The translations under genes and the position numbers were made by a program. Of a DNA stretch of 64,000 nucleotides, positions 45,806-57,771 are shown piece after piece; positions within the stretch are counted from its first letter, which is position 1; each line of letters opens with the position of its first letter. The stretch is from Odobenus rosmarus divergens (lineage: Eukaryota > Chordata > Mammalia > Carnivora > Odobenidae): positions 1,888,879-1,952,878 of the forward strand of contig NW_004450939.1 of assembly GCF_000321225.1 (NCBI RefSeq), in the 5' to 3' direction. A model generated the notes under the pieces. The model saw only the letters and a program-made list of their open reading frames with translations. It had not been told where the DNA came from and did not search any database.

Positions 45806-46755
45806 ATATGTTACAAAATAAAACTGTTCTATGAAAACATTTTATTTGTATCAATATTCCTCTGAGTCTCTTTTCTTTTTTTCTTTGCTTTTTAAGAAAC
45901 CTGCATATATCCCTTATTGTTTCTTACTTTTTCCCATTGTAACTGTCCACTAATTGGCCTAAAATATAAAGCTGAATTTTATATTAAATAAATTATTGCA
46001 TTTTTAATAAACACGTATGTCCTATATTATTTATTTTAATTATAATGTTTCTCTTTTCTTTTCAGAAACAAACTAAAGCCCAAATTAGGTTCAGGTTTCT
46101 CTATGTGGTTCACAATCGATATGTATTTTTCTCTCCTGTGCATCAGGAAATCTATCCTTTGTCCCTATAGTACTAAAGCTTTTTACTTTGCTCTTGGTTC
46201 ATTATTGATGATTGGTAAACCTCTACTGTGTCTATTTCATGCCAAAGGATGGTTAGAGATGCCAAGAAATGATGAATGTAGTTAAGAAGTGGGCCCTTCA
46301 AAGCATTGAGTGTTGTTAAACATAACACTAACTTATGCATGGGCAGAATTACTGCAAATGGGTTGTCATGGAGTCTGACACCGTGGCAGCATGAATGTGT
46401 ATTATGGGGATAAAGAAAGAATGAGATTTTATATTCTCAATTCATTTTAGGAAAATATTTGTCATGTGACTTCATAAGCAATTTTCTGTGATAGCAGTAA
46501 AATTGACTTGGACAGGCATCTCTAAGTGAATTAACATAATTAATATGATTTTATTAACACAGCCAAAATGTTTTCCTCCCAGAAAATTTGACAAAACTTA
46601 AGCCTAGCAGTACTTGGCCACTGGCAAAGTACAACCATGTCTCCCTCCATGTCCCCTGCCACAACCCCATCAGTATTGGTCGAGTGAGTTTTCAGAGGCA
46701 GAACTCTTCAGGCAGGTGTCGGACGCCAGGAATATGAGAGATCTCAGTTAACTGA
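45806..46755. other. Unannotated AT-rich sequence
   Basis: An acceptor-like tract (tttctcttttcttttcag) ends at 46065, followed by a 60-codon frame at 46103-46285 with no donor that I trust. Confidence 0.4.
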
Positions 46756-46759
46756 ATGT

Positions 46760-46850
46760 GACAATTAATAACTTTTATTGAGTGCCCAATTTGTTCAGAG
46801 CCCTAGGCACTGTGAGTGATCAGAAAGAAACAGAAGGAAACAAATAATCT
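46760..46850 (-). repeat. L2 3' end, antisense
   Basis: 'acttttattgagtgcccaat', 'ttgttcagagccctaggcac', 'tgtgagtgatcagaaagaaa' reads as reverse L2. Confidence 0.65.
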
Positions 46851-47640
46851 CTTTCTGCCTCTTAGGGGTTTCTAGTCATAGCAAAAAGAGGTCCTCTACT
46901 GGGTCCATTCAACAAGAGAGAGTGGAAGTTAGACAAGACATCAGTCTAAGTTATATATTGAACACATGGGGGTTCAAGGGACAAGAATGGAATTGCCAAT
47001 TGAATAAATGTGAGATTTGTGACACTTTTGTGGCATTTTATTTTTTTGTGATTTGTGAGTCCTGTCCCTATTAAATTTAATTTGGCAAACATTTTTAAGA
47101 ATATGCTGCCATGTGTGATATACCACGTTGGGTCTCATTGTTACCATAATGGTAATTAGAGTTTTATCTCTATCTTGAAAAATTAATATCCTTCTCTCCC
47201 TTCTTATCTCCTGTTTTTCTCTGTCTCTGTCTCTCTTTCTCTATACACACACTGACCCACACACATTTATGTACCTAGGTTATATATACACATAAGCACA
47301 CACATATTTAATGCAGATGTTGACAAGAAGAACACCTATAATTACAAAAAGAAGATTGCAATAGCATAGAGAAAGGAGCAAATACTTTCTGATCAGAGAA
47401 ATAAATTTATATGGGGAATCTCTATATTCATGTCATTGTTTAGAAAAATCTGATACAAATGTTAATTACAATGAAGCAGATGTAACCATAAATTCATAAG
47501 CAATAAATGATCAGCAGAATAATGAATAAAAACTGATCTATTGAAAACAGAACAGCACACAAGCAACTAAGTGATGGTTGGGAAAAGATGGTGTGGGCTG
47601 TGGCAGTAGGTGAATAAGAGAAGCTTAAGTAACAGAACAA
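46851..47640. other. Unannotated sequence with CT/CA-rich tract
   Basis: A mixed 'ctctgtctctgtctctc' then 'acacacac' tract lies at 47215-47312. Otherwise nothing recognised. Confidence 0.45.
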
Positions 47641-47644
47641 GCAT

Positions 47645-47700
47645 AGGAGCTACTTTTTGCCAGCGTGGCAAAATGCAGTGCTAGTGCTTTACATATCGTA
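47645..47700 (-). repeat. MIR, antisense, left part
   Basis: 'tgcagtgctagtgctttaca' then 'tatcgta' is MIR in reverse, cut by a SINE. Confidence 0.55.
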
Positions 47701-47892
47701 TTTATTTATTTATATATTTTTAAAAAGATTTTTATTTATTTATTTGAGAGAACGAGAGAGTGGGGGGAGGAGCAGAGAGAGAGGGACAAGCAGGCTCCAC
47801 AGTCAGGGGCTTGATCCCAGGACCCTGAGATCATGACCTGAGGCAAAAATCAAGAGTCAGACCCTTAACTGACTGAGCCACCCAGGCGCCCC
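47701..47892 (-). mobile_element. CAN SINE, antisense, inside a MIR
   Basis: 'gatttttatttatttatttg', GA repeat, 'gatcccaggaccctgagatc', 'atgacctgaggcaaaaatca' and head 'gagccacccaggcgcccc'. The tRNA-like middle is shortened. A TSD around 'catatcgtatt' / 'catatatcatatt' is possible but imperfect. Confidence 0.92.
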
Positions 47893-48000
47893 CATATATC
47901 ATATTCAATGGGATTCTAACAACTCTATGACCTAGGAACTGTGTTCCTGTTTTAGATACAAATTAATAGATTTGGAAGATTTGCGTGGCTAACGACACCT
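47893..48000 (-). repeat. MIR, antisense, right part
   Basis: 'gggattctaacaactctatg', 'acctaggaactgtgttcctg', 'ttttagatacaaa' continues the MIR of 47645-47700. Confidence 0.6.
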
Positions 48001-49345
48001 AGAAGACTATACAGATGAATGAGAAGCCAGGGGACTACTTACGACATCCAGTGGGGGGAAAATTATTTACATAGTTTTCTGGAGGAAAAGGAAGAACACA
48101 ACTGTTTGGTACTGCTAATAGGAGCAGATTAAACATATATAGAGAGTATTACATGCGTAATTAAACAGAGACAGACCTAGATCAGGATGTCTTTGGGGAA
48201 TAGAACGAAAATAATCTGAAAAAATGTGAATGTTATCTATTCTCCTCCTCTGTATTCCGTGGAGATAAAGTTTAGGCTCCCCATGTATAGTTACATATTG
48301 CTTCTTCAACTATGGTGAAATAGTATTTTTGTATGCTCAATGGTTGGCCTAATGATATGGTTGATGACCAAATTATTATGAAAAGAACTGGAAGGAACTA
48401 AAGGGCCAATGCTATGTTGCTAATTGAGTAAACAAATAATCTTTCTTCTTTCCCCAAACTCGGGGAAAAGTATCAGAATTTGGACAAGAAGACAGGCAGG
48501 GTGCTACCTCCGTATGCTATTGGATGTCATTTTATCTACGCTTAGTGAAGACACTGGCTCATATGGTATTTCTTTGAGCTCTTTTATGATGCAAATGGGA
48601 CAAAATTTTGTTTCTAGGAGCTACTTTCAATACATTACTAGCAAAATGAAATAAATTGCAAAAATGTCAAAATTCTCAGCCTGATTTCCTTGACAAAAAG
48701 CTCCAGATTCGGCTCTTTTGATGCATATCGGTTGCAAAGTTTCAAGGATTTTGTGTGATTTATAAAAGTGGCTAAGCATTCAGAACTCTCAATTATTTAT
48801 ACAGATCTGTTTGAAATAGTCAGACTCTTCAGTTTTTACTATTAGGCCAGCAATTTTAATGACAGCAGACAGGATACTTTCTGAGATATATGTAAACAAA
48901 AAAACAAAGGGTTTAGTGTTTTCCTTACTTGGCCAAGACCAATTCTTTAAGATATATCACTTAAAATAAAACAAGTGTCCAAAGAAAGGGAGAGCCTCAT
49001 TTTCAAGAATTGGTGAGAGAAAAGAGTTTACAGTAATCTGTGCATATTTGGCAGAACTGTATATCTTTACTTAGATCATCTTCAAAGAGTACAGTTTTCC
49101 TTGACACTCTAAGACTCTTCACGAATTTGGAATTAGAATACAGATTACTTTATTCACCCCTAGGCTTCAGGAATTAACTATTAGTGAGGCTCTATATGCA
49201 TGCTCTGTGAGACCTTCTGGCATAGAACTTTTCTATTTCTTCACATATTGGGAAGAGAGAGTCAGGCAAATGGAAGGTAAGTAAAATCACTCCCACATTT
49301 GTCAACATGGTCTCCGAGGGATAAATTGATGGCAAAGTTTTCATC
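48001..49345. other. Unannotated sequence
   Basis: Frames of 64-76 codons only. No repeat recognised. Confidence 0.4.
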
Positions 49346-49349
49346 TGTT

Positions 49350-49445
49350 ATGTTCACTGCTCCATCCTCAGGGCTTATATAACATTGCTTAGCACACAGA
49401 ACATTCCATACATATTTGTTGAAGAAATGAAAAAGTGAATGAATC
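49350..49445 (+). repeat. L2 3' end, sense
   Basis: 'ttcactgctccatcctcagg', 'gcttagcacacagaacattc', 'catatttgttgaagaaatga' is the L2 terminus. Confidence 0.7.
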
Positions 49446-49970
49446 TGTGTTAGTCATATGTAGCTTTCAGGATGGCATCAAGCCAAATAATTAGTGAAGA
49501 ATTAACTTTGCTGCGGACTTAGCGAATGAACGTATAATCAATTTCTTAAAACACAACATAAAATAATGGTGAACCCTATCTGCTGATAAAAGGAATAAAA
49601 TGGTTTTCTTCATTTTATTAATCATACTTCTGAATACATTTATTTTAAACTTTTATCTTTCAGAAAATCTCTGAACATTAAGATATCTCAAATTTGTAGT
49701 CTTTCCGGAAGACGAAACTGGATCTAGTGTTGGGAATACCAAAAAGGGGGATCTTGGCTTAAAAAGCTAGAGATCTTTATCACTTGGGAAATAAAAGACC
49801 TCAGAAGGGTTCCATATTAGTGGATGTTCCAAATAATAATTCCAAGATTTCTTCCGGTTAGAACATTTTCTGATATCATGATTCTTTTCCTAATTTCTTT
49901 GATCATTATTTCTTCTGATATTTTATTTATCCAAAACTTAATTTAGCCATATGTTTCTTAACTGCCCATC
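49446..49970. other. Unannotated sequence
   Basis: Nothing recognised. Confidence 0.4.
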
Positions 49971-49974
49971 TTTA

Positions 49975-50095
49975 CTCTAAGTCCTTAAGGGCAGAAATTA
50001 TGTTGTACGTTTTCATGGTATCCCCTGTAGAGCCTAGCACAGTGTTTTTTACAAAGTATGCCCAAAGTATCTACTCATTATCAAGTATTTGAATA
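49975..50095 (+). repeat. L2 3' end, sense
   Basis: 'ctaagtccttaagggcagaa', 'attatgttgtacgttttcat', 'cctgtagagcctagcacagt' matches the L2 order. Confidence 0.65.
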
Positions 50096-50129
50096 GGATG
50101 CAAGAGAATCTTATTATTTGCAGCAATAA

Positions 50130-50210
50130 GGCTGTAGGTACTTTATTTATATTACTCAATTTAATCCTGACTACAACCATATGAGATTAGTAGAACTGAG
50201 ATCAGTATTT
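50130..50210 (-). repeat. MIR fragment, antisense
   Basis: 'ggtactttatttatattact', 'caatttaatcctgactacaa', 'ccatatgagattagtagaac' is MIR in reverse. Confidence 0.6.
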
Positions 50211-52262
50211 AGGCCTGTCTGAATATATCTCTGCATAAGCCATGCAGTTTAAATGATTATCTGTCAACATTTCTAATCTGAAGTTTTGAATAAGTGCTCT
50301 GCTTTTATATGGTAATATAGTCCTCCTGGATTCTATGGTTTGACCAAGTCATATATAGGCATTCTGATTCCTCTGGCATTTTTATGCATTGATGAAATAA
50401 TATCTTTTCTTACATATTAGATTTTTGGCTGGAGGAAAAGTCATGACGGAGCATACATAAAAACTATGAATTTGACTCAAAATTGGTTATGAATGCCAAG
50501 AGTTATCATGGCTAATCGTTTTCATCTCTTTTAGTTCCTTGAATTAAATACAGCTATGATTTAGCTTGGCATAAGTGAAGGAAAGTATTGTACTATTCAC
50601 GATCTCACTTTTTCCCCTGGTAACTGGCAAGCAACATAAAGCAATTTAAAACTTACTTAGTAAGTGCTTCGAGAGTATTTAATAAAAATACATGGTGTTT
50701 TCATTTTCTTTTCAGCCTATGTCCATTTTTAATTACTGGTACAATCTACCAATTTTCAATTCTGGTGATTATTATAAAAACAAGTGTATGCAGAGAAACA
50801 AGGCTAGTCATTTTATATAGGAGAATTAGAAACCTACTTCTCTCTTGCCTGGTTTGGTGTTGGTGTAGACTCTTGTTTATCATTTTATCATCTTTCAAAG
50901 TGACCCTGAGGTTTTACTAGCAGTGTTTAGAAACTCATGTCGGTCTTTGTTTTGCAAATGGTCATTTATGTTATTATGCTAATATGTTGAATAAGTTTAA
51001 CATTGGCCTAGGAGTGGATTTGAGTAAGCTTCTGGGAAACCTCCACAAATTCACAAAGTTAATGGCTTGACCTCCCAATTCTCCAATGTAAAATAAGCTA
51101 TAATGATTTTTCAGGCTCTTAGCTCCCCTGCATTTCAAAAAAATGAGCTCTCATTTACTTCAAATGACTTGACTTTCCTTATAATCTAATTGTAAATGAA
51201 TAATCCTTTATTTATCTTCTAAAATGATTCTTGTCCATGTTTGGTTGGGAGCTTTCTTCATGACAGAAAAGAGAAGTTTCTAGCAGATGTTCTGAACAAA
51301 AACAGTGAATTCTTTGGAATTTATGACACCAGGAGGATATTTCAAAGAGGCAGCTCATATATTTGGGCAAATAACTAAAGAAGAATTATGATAAATACTT
51401 TTAATACTTATTTACATGATTCAGCAGAAGTTTGGTAGAGTAGAAAGGAACATGTGTAATATATAAAGATTTGGCGTGTGCCCTTTTAAGAACTTAGAAA
51501 GGAACAGTTTAATTTTCATTTCTTTAATATTACTAAATTTTAAAAATTCTTTTTTAAACTGAAACTTTGCCTATCACATTACATATGTAGCTCTGTTTTT
51601 AATGAATGATTACTTATCCACAATCAATGCTAGAGTAAACTGGTGCTGGCCTAAGAAAGTCTTACTAATTTTTTGAAGTTGCAATTAATGCAAATAGGGG
51701 AAAAACAGCAGGGTAATTTTCAAATTATTGTAATGTTGGTATCAAGTTGTATTTTTGCTATACAAATGAAAACAATATTATTAATAGCAGAAGTAATAGC
51801 ATAGGTTCGAAAAAGAAGTTAATCAAATACTTATATAATATGGTAAGTACTGATTTCATTCTGATCAACAAGATTTTTTGTATTTATGAAAGAGATAGTA
51901 GCAAAACCTCCTATTTATGGCTCTCTAGTTGCAAAAGACACCATATTTATGGAATGCAAAAGACACCATATTTATGGAATGAATTATAGGATATATTTTG
52001 ATAGGCTTTTACTCTTGATTTTCTCCTCTCTTGATGTGGAAATATACAAAGCAACAAATAGATTATTGTATTAGAAGAAACAATGAATATCAGTGTTCCC
52101 CAATATTAGAGGGGGAAAGCGAAGGCCAGAAAGTCTCTCCCTTTAATGGGTTCCGTAAAGTTGTTCACTTATTCTAGTGTTTTCTAATCAACATCTATCA
52201 GCTTTGAGTTTTAGGTGGTAGGTATGGAAAGGCTGATTTTATAACACAAGCTTCCCTCCTAA
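50211..52262. other. Unannotated AT-rich sequence
   Basis: No family recognised over about 2 kb, apart from the short tandem duplication at 51931-51980. Confidence 0.4.
51931..51980. repeat. Perfect 25-bp tandem duplication
   Basis: The unit starting gcaaaagacaccatatttat is present twice without any mismatch (51931-51955 and 51956-51980). Absence of divergence suggests a recent slippage event or an assembly join. Confidence 0.97.
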
Positions 52263-52276
52263 AAAAGGATTTATTT

Positions 52277-52462
52277 TTTTTATTTTTAAGATTAATTAAT
52301 TAATTTATTTATTTGACAGAGAGACGCAGTGAGAGAGGGAACACAAGCAGGGGGAGTGGGAGAGGGAGAAGCAGGCTTCCCGCGGAGCAGGGAGCCCGAT
52401 GCAGGGCTCGATCCCAGGACCCTGGGATCATGAGCCTAACGACGGAGCCACCCAGGTGCCCT
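52277..52462 (-). mobile_element. CAN SINE, antisense
   Basis: 'aattaattaatttatttatt', GA body, 'cttcccgcggagcagggagc', 'gatcccaggaccctgggatc' and head 'gagccacccaggtgccct'. A stretch of the tRNA-like region (ctgagctgaaggcag) is missing. TSDs at 52263-52276 and 52463-52476 differ by one base. Confidence 0.95.
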
Positions 52463-52673
52463 AAAGGGATTTATTTAGAACTGACTATACCTTTTTTAAT
52501 CTTTAAGGTCCTGGATCTGGGCAGAAAGAGTTCACATACTTAATTTCTTTCCAATACTGTAACGCCCAATAAGGCAGTGCTATAGTTTAGTAAGGATCTT
52601 AGGATCTAAACATTGTGCCTTCCGTTCTTTAGGATTTGTCCCTCATGCCATTTCACATTAAGAATGTGATTAA

Positions 52674-52972
52674 CATATAATAATACATTATATGTTAAAA
52701 AAAAAGAGAACATAGTAGGAAGGGAAGAATGAAGGGGGGAAATCGGAGGGCGAGATGAACCATGAGAGACTATGGACTCTGAGAAACAAACTGGGGGTTC
52801 TAGAGGGGAGGGGGGCGGGGGGAGGGGTTAGCCTGGTGATGGATATTAAAGAGGGCACGTTCTGCATGGAGCACTGGGTGTTATGCACAAACAATGAATC
52901 ATGGAACACTATATCACAAACTAATGATGTAATGTATGGTGATTAACATAACAATAAAATAAAATTAAAAAA
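52674..52972 (+). repeat. Carnivore-type L1 3' end, sense, 5'-truncated
   Basis: 'accatgagagactatggact', 'ctgagaaacaaactgggggt', a G-rich tract, 'gtgatggatattaaagaggg', 'gagcactgggtgttatgcac', 'atgtaatgtatggtgattaa' and an A-rich end are the 3' UTR of the young carnivore L1. TSDs at 52660-52673 and 52973-52986 differ by one base. This family supplies the enzyme that moves CAN SINEs, but this copy has no ORF2. Confidence 0.92.
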
Positions 52973-52986
52973 AAGAATATGATTAA

Positions 52987-53940
52987 AATCTAAAGGAGAA
53001 CAAGGGGCAACTTTGAATGGAAAGCTAACTCCCAATGTGAAATGTCCTGTATTCCTTGGATTGACAGGAAGGGAACAAGGGCACAGAGAGACACTAGAAA
53101 TAGTCACCTAGAGCTTGGTTAACAAAGCAGATGGTACTTTTGTAAACTGAATGGCTGTGGCCCTGCTGCCTCAGGCCATTGTGTGTTGATGACAGATTCA
53201 CTATAAGTCTTCAACATAGGCAACTGTGCCAAGAGGTACTTGTTCAGATACTCAGCTGTAAAAAGTAAGTAAATAAAATCCTCCAAGTTGCAATTTATGT
53301 TCCTAACTAATAGCTTGAAACTGGCCTACTCTTTGGGAAATTTAAGGCATATTCCCTTAAAACAACACTCTTGTCTTTCGTTAACAGCATCTTTGAAAAG
53401 CACGTATATCTTAAAGTGATATTTACAACAAGAATAATTTGCTAGGAGATAGGGTTATTATAAGAGTAGAACTAAGAAAATATAGCATCATGAATGTTGG
53501 TTCTGAGAACTTTATAATGAGGTTTTAATGCAGATTGAAAAATAAAGGGGAGATATAAATTATGGAATGTTCACTAATATTTTTACCTGGTGGTTAATTT
53601 ACATACTTTTTATAGCAACCTATTATTTTGCTCATATTTTTGCATTGATCAGTGGGTTCTTCTAGCCAATAGTTTTAAAAAATTGAATTTCAATGATTGA
53701 AACATATGGAAGCATTTCTATTCTGGAAAAAGAGTTACTTGTTTGCCATTATAATGCCATACAGGACACCTAAATGTCTATCCTTGGCATAATTTTGGTT
53801 TCTGTAGTGTACACAGGCATATTAGCATTGTGGCTTAGTCCTTTGGAATCAATGACTTTGGGGCTTGGGTAGGGTTTTGTCACTAATTTATCTGGAAACT
53901 TCTGGCTTTAATTGGAACTTCTTTCTGGAGAAAGTTTTAA
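52987..53940. other. Unannotated sequence
   Basis: Nothing recognised. Confidence 0.4.
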
Positions 53941-53944
53941 TCAA

Positions 53945-54065
53945 TCTAGCAAATAGAATCACAAATAGGAAGGGACTTCAAGAGATCATTTATTCCCTTC
54001 CATGTCTTCAGGCAGTGAAAACAACTAACTCTTTAATAACATCAAGGTCTACTTACCTAGCCAAA
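53945..54065 (+). repeat. CR1/L3-like LINE fragment
   Basis: 'aatagaatcacaaataggaa', 'gggacttcaagagatcattt', 'attcccttccatgtcttc' follows the L3/CR1 motif 'gttggaagggacctcagagatcatct'. Confidence 0.45.
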
Positions 54066-54390
54066 AGTAAATGGAGATTGTATAATTCTCCAGTGAATTT
54101 TGGTTGACATTACAGACAATGTAGGTGTTTTTAGGGGAATAATTTCATTTTTGCCTGCATGATCCATCTTAAATTAACTTATAACTTTCTGTAGTACTGT
54201 ATGTTGAGGTAATTCGGAAAGAATGGTTATGTGATTTGAGGTTCTTTGAGAAATATAAAATATCAACAATATGTACCCTTTTCTCCTTTTTCCCTTTAGA
54301 ACTGAGTCCTCCTGTGTTCACACTTGGACTCTATGATCTTCCCAGTGGGAATGGCTGAGTTTATGATAACAGTGGTAACTGACATTGCAT

Positions 54391-54410
54391 TCTCTCTCTC
54401 TCTCTCTCTC
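54391..54410. repeat. (TC)10 microsatellite
   Basis: Ten perfect TC units. Open frames running across it on both strands are artefacts of the repeat. Confidence 0.97.
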
Positions 54411-54504
54411 ATTAATAGTAACCTCTCCACCCCCTGCAAATCTTTCCTCCTTACAAACACCCTCCCGCCCATTTGGGTTGTCACCTATTTTCAGAAGTCT
54501 TACT

Positions 54505-54630
54505 AAGATTTTTTATTTTTTATTTTTTGAAAGTAGGCTCCACCCCAACACTGGGCTTGAAATCACAATCCAGATCTGAGCTGAGATCCCGAGTTGTCCC
54601 TTAACCGACAGAGCCGCCCAGGCACCCCCC
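54505..54630 (-). mobile_element. Older CAN SINE variant, antisense
   Basis: 'gtaggctccaccccaacact', 'gggcttgaaatcacaatcca', 'cccttaaccgacagagccgc', 'ccaggcacccc' match the older carnivore tRNA-Lys SINE, which has a short 'gtaggctccacgcccagcg' body in place of the GA-rich one. Confidence 0.8.
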
Positions 54631-56900
54631 TCCCCACTCACATAGGATGTTTTTTAAATGGATTTACCAAAAATATCTTCTGCAAAGTTCTCTCCCCAAG
54701 CACTGGAGATGCTTTGCCACACACCATCATCAAGAATAAACAAGATTTCTACAACTCCAATATTGCACATTTGGAGAGAAAGCCTCGCTCCTCTTGTGTG
54801 ATGTTCCTATAGGTGTAGGCGGGCGGGATTTCGAACGTGCTACAGAGTTTTAGTGCCATAGTTTTCTCAGTTTTTACATAGTTTCCTTGCTTTACAAAAG
54901 AAGTACTTAGAAGGCAGATCCGAGGAACAAAATCATGCTTTCAGTATCTTCCTACTGTTAATAGTTGAAGATGCATGAGTAGTTTAGGATCATGGTGCCT
55001 GGATTCATTTCTCCTCAGGATGAGTTCTTCTGAGTCTTCCTGAAGACAGACTTCTAGAGAAATCCTTTCCCTATTTTGCAGACTGACCCCCATATATCCA
55101 CGGACCACTTAGGTGCATGCTGGGACCTCCTCCACACTCTGTTTGCATTGCTATTTATTACATGACCTCATGAGTTTTATGAATTTGGTAGCAAATTAAC
55201 TTTTCCTTTATAATTTCTTTAATAGCTCAAGGCTTCAGTTATTTTACTTATCTGGATTGGAGTGTAGAAAAGAGCATCTATGTGTGTTTCACATCATCTT
55301 TTTATTTGGAAGTTATACGTATTTAAGGAGCTTGTGATTTTACTCACACCTTTAGATCTCTTTATTTCTCCCTTATGATGTGACTGTAAGATGGGAGACA
55401 TGGTTTTCTAAATCATTCCAGTTGTGACAACCCAGACCTCACACTTTCTTTTCTGTGAAACTCACAAAATTTGCTCTTTTGGAGAATTTCCATGTGGGAG
55501 GAATAGATAAAAGGTTATACCTGGAGAAGCTTAGCAGTTCTAGCAGAACTCTATCGAAGCTGTGATGTTTCTTTCCATGTGCTATTCTCGGTTGAAGCAT
55601 TTAGTTTATTTGTCCTAACATGCTGTTTGCGTTACTTAAAAATTACTTTGACTTCATTGATATCAAAGTAGAGAGAAAATGGGATTTACGTAATTTGTCT
55701 AAGTGCCCAGCAAGGCTGTCACACGGCAGAGCGAGCTATCCATTCACCAGGATCTGACATTTTTGCGGACAGAAGGTGGTGCTGTTGATTAGGAACAATA
55801 CACAGCCCCACATTTTTCTATAAACTCCTGATCAAGTTCTCATTGCAGTAAAGTCTCTACTGAAGAGAAAAAAAATAAAATCACAGTCAGCTGGAACTTA
55901 TCTTGGCATTTGACATCAGTAACTCCTCTGCTTAGAATCGACCCAAAGAATGCCCCAACCGTGTTATTCTTACTATTTTATGTAAATCTTGGAAGCTGTG
56001 CGAAAAAAATAAGTTCTCAAATATAGGACATGTTGTTTCCCTTCATGCAGTGAGGCTTAACATTATGTGCAAGACTGTAAAACATCTAAGGGCCTGGATG
56101 ACTCACTGGCTACAAGAAAAAGACAGGCATTTAAAACCCATGCAACATTGTTGCATTTGAACATGAATATTTCAGGAACACAGACTACTGAAAAAAAGCA
56201 TTTTTGACTCTAGTTTGTTCACAACATACATACTTCTCTGGTATGGTCACTAAGCAAGTTCAGGTGCTGGGAAAGCAGCCTTGTGGTCATCTCCCAAGCC
56301 CCCTGGATGTGGTTCTGGGGAAGGATCACAAGTACCAGATGTAGGCCTGGGCTTGTGTCCTCGTGAAAGACCCCGGGAAGAATGGGAAAGACCCAGGGGA
56401 GAGCAGAATCACCTAGAATCATCTGCAATATCATGGAAACAGGTCAATATTGCAAAACAGCTTTAAAGTTTAAAAATAAGGTGCAGGGCTAAAAGTCAAA
56501 TCAAAGGAACCGTGGCCTGACTAAACATCTAGGCAGCAAAGAGCCAAGGTACATAAGGGCTTGTTTTATATAGTTGCGCAGAGAGAGGTCCAGACCCCTC
56601 TTACTAGCATATCGGTTAACACCAAGTTGGGAGAACTGTGTTTAGCTCGAAAGATCTGTTTATGTCTTGAGATATATGGTGACATCCTTTGGAGGAAGCT
56701 CAGACAAGAAGAGAATCTTAATTAGCAATAATTGTAAGCTTGAATCTTTCCACTGAGCTGAGAATATCTTTGCTCTCTTGTTTGAAAAATCCCCAACATT
56801 GCTTCTTAAGTTTTCTTTCTCCAGGGGTTGTAGGTGACTCTTTTTATCTCATTCTGGTGGGAGGAACCGGCCTAAAGATCTGTGGTGGGAGGCAACGTAA
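54631..56900. other. Unannotated sequence
   Basis: A GC-richer block lies at 56215-56420 with opposing frames of 61 and 71 codons. The frame at 54594-54812 begins inside the SINE. No gene or family recognised. Confidence 0.4.
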
Positions 56901-56904
56901 TATA

Positions 56905-56946
56905 CGGATTTGAAAACAGACTCTGAAACCGGGTTGTCTGTATTTT
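56905..56946 (+). repeat. MIR, sense, left part
   Basis: 'tacggatttgaaaacagact' then 'ctgaaaccgggttgtctg' is the MIR start, cut by a small insertion. Confidence 0.6.
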
Positions 56947-56979
56947 CTTTTATTTTGTATTATTTATTTATTTATTTGA
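56947..56979 (-). mobile_element. 33-bp retro-insertion consisting only of a SINE tail
   Basis: The inserted bases are 'cttttattttgtattattta' followed by TTTATTTATTTGA, the antisense A-tail end of a CAN SINE. They are flanked by a perfect 13-bp direct repeat ttgtctgtatttt at 56934-56946 and 56980-56992, which looks like a TSD. An extremely 5'-truncated SINE or L1-type insertion explains it. Confidence 0.75.
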
Positions 56980-57155
56980 TTGTCTGTATTTTAATCCAGT
57001 TCCACCATTTGCTGGCTTCTTTTCTGTGTCTTGAGTTCTCATCTGGGGATACTGAGAGTACCTAGCTCATAGGGTTGTATGGAATCAATGAGTTTATACA
57101 GGTAAAGCATGATGAAAATTCTCCGGTACTTGCTGTTATTATTGCTGTTCCCTTA
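56980..57155 (+). repeat. MIR, sense, right part
   Basis: 'atccagttccaccatttgct', 'ggggatactgagagtaccta', 'gctcatagggttgtatggaa', 'aggtaaagcatgatgaaaat', 'ttgctgttattattgctg' is the MIR body and 3' end. Confidence 0.8.
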
Positions 57156-57425
57156 GGGAAGGCTAGGAAAGGATGCGAAGATCAGAAGCTTTACCAGTGA
57201 GCGTGCTTTATTTCAGATGAAACCCATCCTCTTTGCCAGGTCATGATCCCTTTTTGAAATATGCCCTGGGACTTCCAGCATCACTGGTGCTTTAGGCTTC
57301 ACTGTGTAAACATATAGACAGAAGGAACAAAGATGTCAACGATGGCCATAATTTAACACTTGGCAGCCGGAGACGAGGAGCCTGTAAACTGTATACTTAA
57401 TAAGTCTCTAAATGACTTTCTGAAC
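57156..57425. other. Unannotated sequence
   Basis: Nothing recognised. Confidence 0.4.
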
Positions 57426-57440
57426 AGAAATACTTTTAGA

Positions 57441-57648
57441 GGGGCGCCTGGGTGGCTCAGTCGGTTAAGCTTCTGCCTTCGGCTCAGGTCCTGATCCCAG
57501 GGTTCTGGGATCGAGTCCCGCGTTGGGCTCCCTGCCCAGCAGGGAGTCTGCTTCTCCCTCTCCCTCTGTCTCTTTCCCCAGCTTGTGCTCTCTCTCTCAC
57601 TCTCTTTCTCTCTCTCAAATAAATAAATGAAAGCTTAAAAAAAGAAAA
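57441..57648 (+). mobile_element. CAN SINE, sense, full length
   Basis: Head 'ggggcgcctgggtggctcag', 'tcggttaagcttctgccttc', 'tcccgcgttgggctccctg', CT-rich body and 'aaataaataaatgaaag' tail. TSD agaaatacttttaga at 57426-57440 and 57649-57663 with one mismatch. Close to the arctoid consensus. Confidence 0.97.
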
Positions 57649-57749
57649 AGAAATATTTTTAGAAGGAAAAAAAGAAATGTTTGGTATAGTTGTACTGAGA
57701 TCATCACATACTTAAGTGGACATACATATGTGATCTTAAATATGAAGAC

Positions 57750-57771
57750 AAAAACAAAAACAAAAACAAAA
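57750..57771. repeat. (CAAAAA)n short repeat
   Basis: Three to four units of a caaaaa-type repeat. Confidence 0.85.

Noticed and set aside
46045..46285. Good splice-acceptor-like tract followed by a 60-codon frame
   Set aside because: No donor with a fitting context follows; pyrimidine tracts ending in CAG are common in T-rich DNA.
54391..54410. Overlapping frames across the (TC)10 repeat
   Set aside because: They exist because a dinucleotide repeat is open in several phases.
54594..54812. 72-codon plus-strand frame with a protein-like appearance
   Set aside because: It begins inside an antisense SINE and has no match I recognise. A fragment of an exon cannot be excluded, but nothing supports it.
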